A stretch of 8,299 nucleotides of DNA from Anaerolineales bacterium (GTDB taxonomy: Bacteria; Chloroflexota; Anaerolineae; B4-G1; DUEL01). The stretch is taken from the NCBI GenBank assembly GCA_015662065.1, contig DQUX01000281.1, forward strand, positions 1 through 8,299, in the 5' to 3' direction. A program made the translations under genes and the position numbers. The notes under the pieces are model-generated. The model was not told the origin of the DNA and did not search any database. It worked only from the letters and a program-made list of their open reading frames with translations. This document shows, piece by piece, positions 6,778 through 8,299 of this stretch (position 1 is its first letter; each line of letters opens with the position of its first letter).

Positions 6778-7209
6778 TCACCCGCAATCCCCGGCGGGCC
6801 CCACCACCTGCACCCGGCGCGCGGGTGGTCGGGGGATCAACAGCCGCAGGAACCCCCCCTCGTAGGTCGCCTCCACCCGCTCCGGGTCCACCGCCCAGGG
6901 CAGGTAGACCTCGGCGCGAAACTCCCCGTAGCGGATTTCCATCTGATAGTAGGCCCGCTTGGGCTCGGGGTCCCGCCTCACTCCCTCGATGACCAACAAC
7001 CGCTCGCCCAGCGTGATGGAGAACTCCTCCTCCCGCATGCCGGCGATCTCCATCTGTACCACCAGCCCATCCTCGTTCTCGTAGACATCGGTGGGCGGCT
7101 CCCAGGCGCGCGTCTGCCGAAATACGGCCCACCCTTCCTGCAACAATCTCTGTACCTCCGGGCCGCCCCGCCTCCACTCCGCCCGACCGACGATCCGCTT
7201 GACGACCAT
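6778..7209 (-). CDS. Small heat-shock protein, Hsp20/alpha-crystallin family
   Basis: A 143-residue ATP-independent holdase that binds unfolding proteins and hands them to ATP-dependent chaperones or proteases. The alpha-crystallin domain spans about 36-127, from WEPPTDVYENEDG to GGFLRLLIPRPP. The family landmarks are present: the ME-I-A-G turn (53-57), YGEFRAEVYLP (94-104), and the G119-F-L glycine-hydrophobic motif before the last strand. A V133-Q-V135 triplet in the tail fits the I/V-x-I/V motif that docks neighbouring dimers in oligomers. The N-terminal arm (1-35) is short and Arg/Trp-rich. ATG at 7209 is preceded by AAAGGAGAGG at a somewhat long spacing. It is the first gene of the minus-strand block and ends 9 bp before lon. 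No CIRCE or HAIR element is seen upstream, so heat control, if present, uses something else. Confidence 0.95.
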   Translation of the reverse strand: MVVKRIVGRAEWRRGGPEVQRLLQEGWAVFRQTRAWEPPTDVYENEDGLVVQMEIAGMREEEFSITLGERLLVIEGVRRDPEPKRAYYQMEIRYGEFRAEVYLPWAVDPERVEATYEGGFLRLLIPRPPARRVQVVGPAGDCG

Positions 7210-7244
7210 CTCGTTTCCTCTCCTTTGCTTGCTCCTTAACTACT

Positions 7245-7273
7245 ATTTTACCACACTTAAGCAGGGGATTCAA
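7245..7273 (-). promoter_or_regulatory. Predicted sigma-70-type promoter of the hsp20-lon operon
   Basis: On the minus strand, TTGAAT (7273-7268, 4 of 6 matches to TTGACA) is separated by exactly 17 bases from TAAAAT (7250-7245, 5 of 6 matches to TATAAT). The expected start is near 7238, giving a leader of about 30 bases that contains the hsp20 Shine-Dalgarno. This A/T-rich patch stands out in otherwise GC-rich sequence. It is a housekeeping-type promoter; no alternative heat-shock sigma signature is evident. Confidence 0.6.
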
Positions 7274-7295
7274 ACTGGTGATTACCCACATCTTG

Positions 7296-7322
7296 GTCAA
7301 GCCCCAGATAGTGGGGCTTGAC
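7296..7322. promoter_or_regulatory. Perfect 11-bp inverted repeat, candidate operator shared by the divergent genes
   Basis: GTCAAGCCCCA (7296-7306) and its exact reverse complement TGGGGCTTGAC (7312-7322) flank a 5-bp spacer, GATAG. The right arm contains five bases of the iclR -35 hexamer (7318-7323), so an occupied site should block that promoter. Its centre lies about 71 bp upstream of the predicted hsp20 start, where activators often bind. The end of the right arm also forms a second palindrome, TTGAC-ATATG-GTCAA (7318-7332). No T-tract follows on either strand and no gene ends here, so a terminator is unlikely. The cognate protein is unknown; it resembles neither CIRCE nor HAIR. Confidence 0.6.
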
Positions 7323-7346
7323 ATATGGTCAAAAGCGTGATATAAT
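7318..7346 (+). promoter_or_regulatory. Consensus sigma-70-type promoter of the iclR-family gene
   Basis: TTGACA (7318-7323) and TATAAT (7341-7346) are both perfect consensus hexamers and are separated by the ideal 17 bases. The expected start is about 7352-7354, leaving a leader of roughly 60 bases before the ATG at 7413. Such a strong promoter normally needs tight repression, which fits the palindromes at the start site and over the -35. Confidence 0.85.
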
Positions 7347-7348
7347 TT

Positions 7349-7373
7349 GGAACGTTGTTCCGCATTGCGGAAC
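7349..7373. promoter_or_regulatory. Overlapping palindromes at the iclR start site, candidate IclR auto-operator
   Basis: Two palindromes share a half-site. The first is GGAAC-GTT-GTTCC (7349-7361). The second is GTTCCGC-ATT-GCGGAAC (7357-7373), with perfect 7-bp arms and a 3-bp spacer. Three GGAAC-type half-sites therefore lie on alternating strands directly after the -10 and across the predicted start. Palindromes of about 15-17 bp with a short central spacer are typical IclR-family operators, and these regulators commonly repress their own genes. Assigning it to the adjacent gene is inference. The transcribed second palindrome could also form an RNA hairpin in the leader. Confidence 0.65.
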
Positions 7374-7412
7374 CTAGCGCCGGTGGCCCGGTCGTGCGAG
7401 GGGGGGGCTTTG

Positions 7413-8189
7413 ATGAACGAGCGGAGGTCGGCATCTGTCCCCAGGTCGGTGGAGCGGGCTATCGCTATCCTGAAGGCGTTTGGTGAAACGACGGCGGACT
7501 TGGGGGTGACCGACCTGAGCCAGCGGCTGGATCTCCCTAAGAGCACCATCCACCGTCTTCTGACCGCCCTGGAGCGCGGGGGGTTGGTCGAGCAAAACCC
7601 GGCGACGGAGAAGTACCGGCTCGGCATCGAGCTGGTGCGGCTGGCGGGATTGGTTCTGACACGGATAGACCTGCAGCAGGTGGCCGGCCCCCACCTATAT
7701 GCCTTGGCCCAAGCCTGCGAAGAGACGGTAAACCTCTCCATTCTGACCGGCGATGATAAGGTGATCAACATCGCTCGTTTTCCCAGCCCCCACATGGTCC
7801 GCAACGTTGGATGGATTGGCCGCGAGATGTTCCCCCACAGCGTGTCCAGTGGAAAGGTGCTGTTGGCATACCTGCCGAAGGAGCGGGTGGAGTGCGTTCT
7901 GGCGGCAGGGCTGCCCCGCTTCACCAATAGGACGATCACCGACCCGGTCCGCCTCCGGGGGGAGTTGGCGCGGGTCCGCCAGCAGGGATACGCGGTGGCG
8001 CAGGAGGAACTGGAGGAGGGGTTGAGCGCGGTGGCGGCCCCCATCGTGAATCATGAGGGGCACGTGGTCGCTGCCATCAGCATCTCGGGTCCTTCCTTTC
8101 GCTTGACGGAGGAGCGGCTCATCCAGTTGGTGGAGATGGCACGGCGGGCCGGTAAAGCCGTCTCGAGGCAACTGGGATGGGCAGGTTAG
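7413..8189 (+). CDS. IclR-family transcriptional regulator
   Basis: A 258-residue DNA-binding regulator with the standard IclR layout and length. An N-terminal winged helix-turn-helix opens with SVERAIAILKAF (12-23), with the recognition region LSQRLDLPKSTIHRLLTALE (35-54) and wing residues LVEQNPATEKYRLG (58-71). The effector-binding GAF-like domain (about 80-255) carries the family signature SVSSGKVLLAYLP (143-155) and EGLSAVAAPI near the C-terminus. ATG at 7413 is chosen because the in-frame TTG at 7347 overlaps the -10 hexamer and would precede transcription. GAGGGGGG lies just upstream as Shine-Dalgarno. Members respond to small carbon metabolites such as organic or aromatic acids and sugar acids; no ligand can be assigned here. 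It is divergent from hsp20. Its regulon may be the genes beyond the right edge, or the operon across the shared promoter region. Confidence 0.96.
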   Translation: MNERRSASVPRSVERAIAILKAFGETTADLGVTDLSQRLDLPKSTIHRLLTALERGGLVEQNPATEKYRLGIELVRLAGLVLTRIDLQQVAGPHLYALAQACEETVNLSILTGDDKVINIARFPSPHMVRNVGWIGREMFPHSVSSGKVLLAYLPKERVECVLAAGLPRFTNRTITDPVRLRGELARVRQQGYAVAQEELEEGLSAVAAPIVNHEGHVVAAISISGPSFRLTEERLIQLVEMARRAGKAVSRQLGWAG

Positions 8190-8207
8190 GCAGGGCTGCC
8201 CTTCAAT

Positions 8208-8232
8208 AGGCTTTGCCGGCGAGGCGAAGCCT
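8208..8232 (+). repeat. 10-bp stem-loop after iclR, with a competing short hairpin
   Basis: AGGCTTTGCC (8208-8217) pairs with GGCGAAGCCT (8223-8232) around the loop GGCGA, with one T-G wobble. The right half can instead fold as GAGGC-GAA-GCCTC (8221-8233), a small hairpin with a GAA loop, so the two structures exclude each other. There is no following T-run, so an intrinsic terminator is doubtful. It may be a weak or factor-aided terminator, a processing site or a leader element for the next gene. Confidence 0.45.
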
Positions 8233-8268
8233 CAGGAGGGGGCAGATCGTTTACCTGGCGAGGAAGAA

Positions 8269-8280
8269 AAGGAGGTGACC
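8269..8280 (+). promoter_or_regulatory. Near-perfect Shine-Dalgarno sequence at the right edge
   Basis: AAGGAGGTGACC matches the full anti-Shine-Dalgarno complement (AAGGAGGTGATC) at 11 of 12 positions. At the usual spacing (8281-8288) there is no ATG, GTG or TTG. Either the GTG inside the site (8275) is used, relying on the AGGA at 8261-8264, or the start codon is unusual. An incidental match is also possible. Confidence 0.5.
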
Positions 8281-8299
8281 TATAGAAGATCAGTAACCC

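Larger units (their letters stand above)
8190..8299 (+). other. Region downstream of iclR: stem-loop and start of an unseen transcription unit
   Basis: No confident gene lies in these 110 bases. A stem-loop at 8208-8232 and a near-perfect Shine-Dalgarno at 8269-8280 are the only structures seen. An open reading frame from GTG at 8275 (MTYRRSVT) runs off the edge. It could be the next gene, but its start codon would lie inside the Shine-Dalgarno match. A gene co-directional with iclR probably begins at or beyond the edge. Confidence 0.4.

Noticed and set aside
7296..7322. Intrinsic terminator at the 11-bp inverted repeat
   Set aside because: No T-tract follows on either strand and both flanking genes start, rather than end, at this region.
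7347..7412. Longer IclR-family protein starting at TTG 7347
   Set aside because: That TTG abuts the -10 hexamer and would lie upstream of the predicted transcription start. The added residues match nothing in the family.
7210..7412. CIRCE or HAIR heat-shock operator upstream of hsp20
   Set aside because: No TTAGCACTC/GAGTGCTAA pair is present. The inverted repeat has TCAAG before CTTGA, the reverse of the HAIR order, so neither HrcA nor HspR control is supported.
6743..8044. A 433-codon minus-strand open frame spanning hsp20, the promoter region and part of iclR
   Set aside because: It crosses two well-supported genes in other frames and the promoter region. Its translation is Arg/Ser/Gly-rich with no domain.
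1..8299. CRISPR array, tRNA, rRNA, insertion sequence or prophage genes
   Set aside because: No spaced direct repeats, cloverleaf-like sequence, transposase motifs or terminal repeats with target duplications were seen.

Overview
This 8.3-kb window is GC-rich bacterial chromosome, densely packed on the minus strand. A LonA protease, an Hsp20 chaperone and an IclR regulator with perfect sigma-70 type promoter elements mark it as bacterial. The gene set, the protein style and the short intergenic gaps suggest a thermophilic or environmental Chloroflexota-like organism. That is an inference from impression only, because no rRNA or other marker gene is present.

Layout. Seven minus-strand genes run leftward from a promoter near 7240-7275: hsp20, lon, a stand-alone response-regulator receiver, a PHP-AlbA_2-like fusion protein, a 12-TM MFS transporter, a membrane-anchored 2[4Fe-4S] ferredoxin, and the 5' end of a peptidase S51/class I glutamine amidotransferase-like gene cut by the left edge. 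Gaps are 9, -4, 29, 49, -28 and 5 bp, so this is probably one long operon, or a proteostasis/signalling block followed by a transport/redox block. A divergent plus-strand IclR-family regulator occupies 7413-8189. It is followed by about 110 bp holding a stem-loop and a near-perfect Shine-Dalgarno sequence at the right edge.

Regulation. The roughly 200-bp divergent intergenic region is the richest non-coding part. It has a perfect TTGACA-17-TATAAT promoter for iclR and overlapping GGAAC/GTTCC palindromes at the predicted iclR start site, which look like an IclR-type auto-operator. An 11-bp perfect inverted repeat overlaps the iclR -35 and lies upstream of the hsp20 promoter.

How the genes fit together. 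Hsp20 and Lon are a standard holdase/protease stress pair. The receiver starts inside the lon stop codon, so its translation is probably tied to Lon. The PHP-AlbA_2 protein is the least conventional gene here: an intact phosphoesterase metal site joined to a divergent Schlafen/AlbA_2-like nucleic-acid-binding domain and an unrecognised C-terminal domain. The transporter, ferredoxin and S51-like genes are translationally packed, but their common substrate cannot be read from the sequence.
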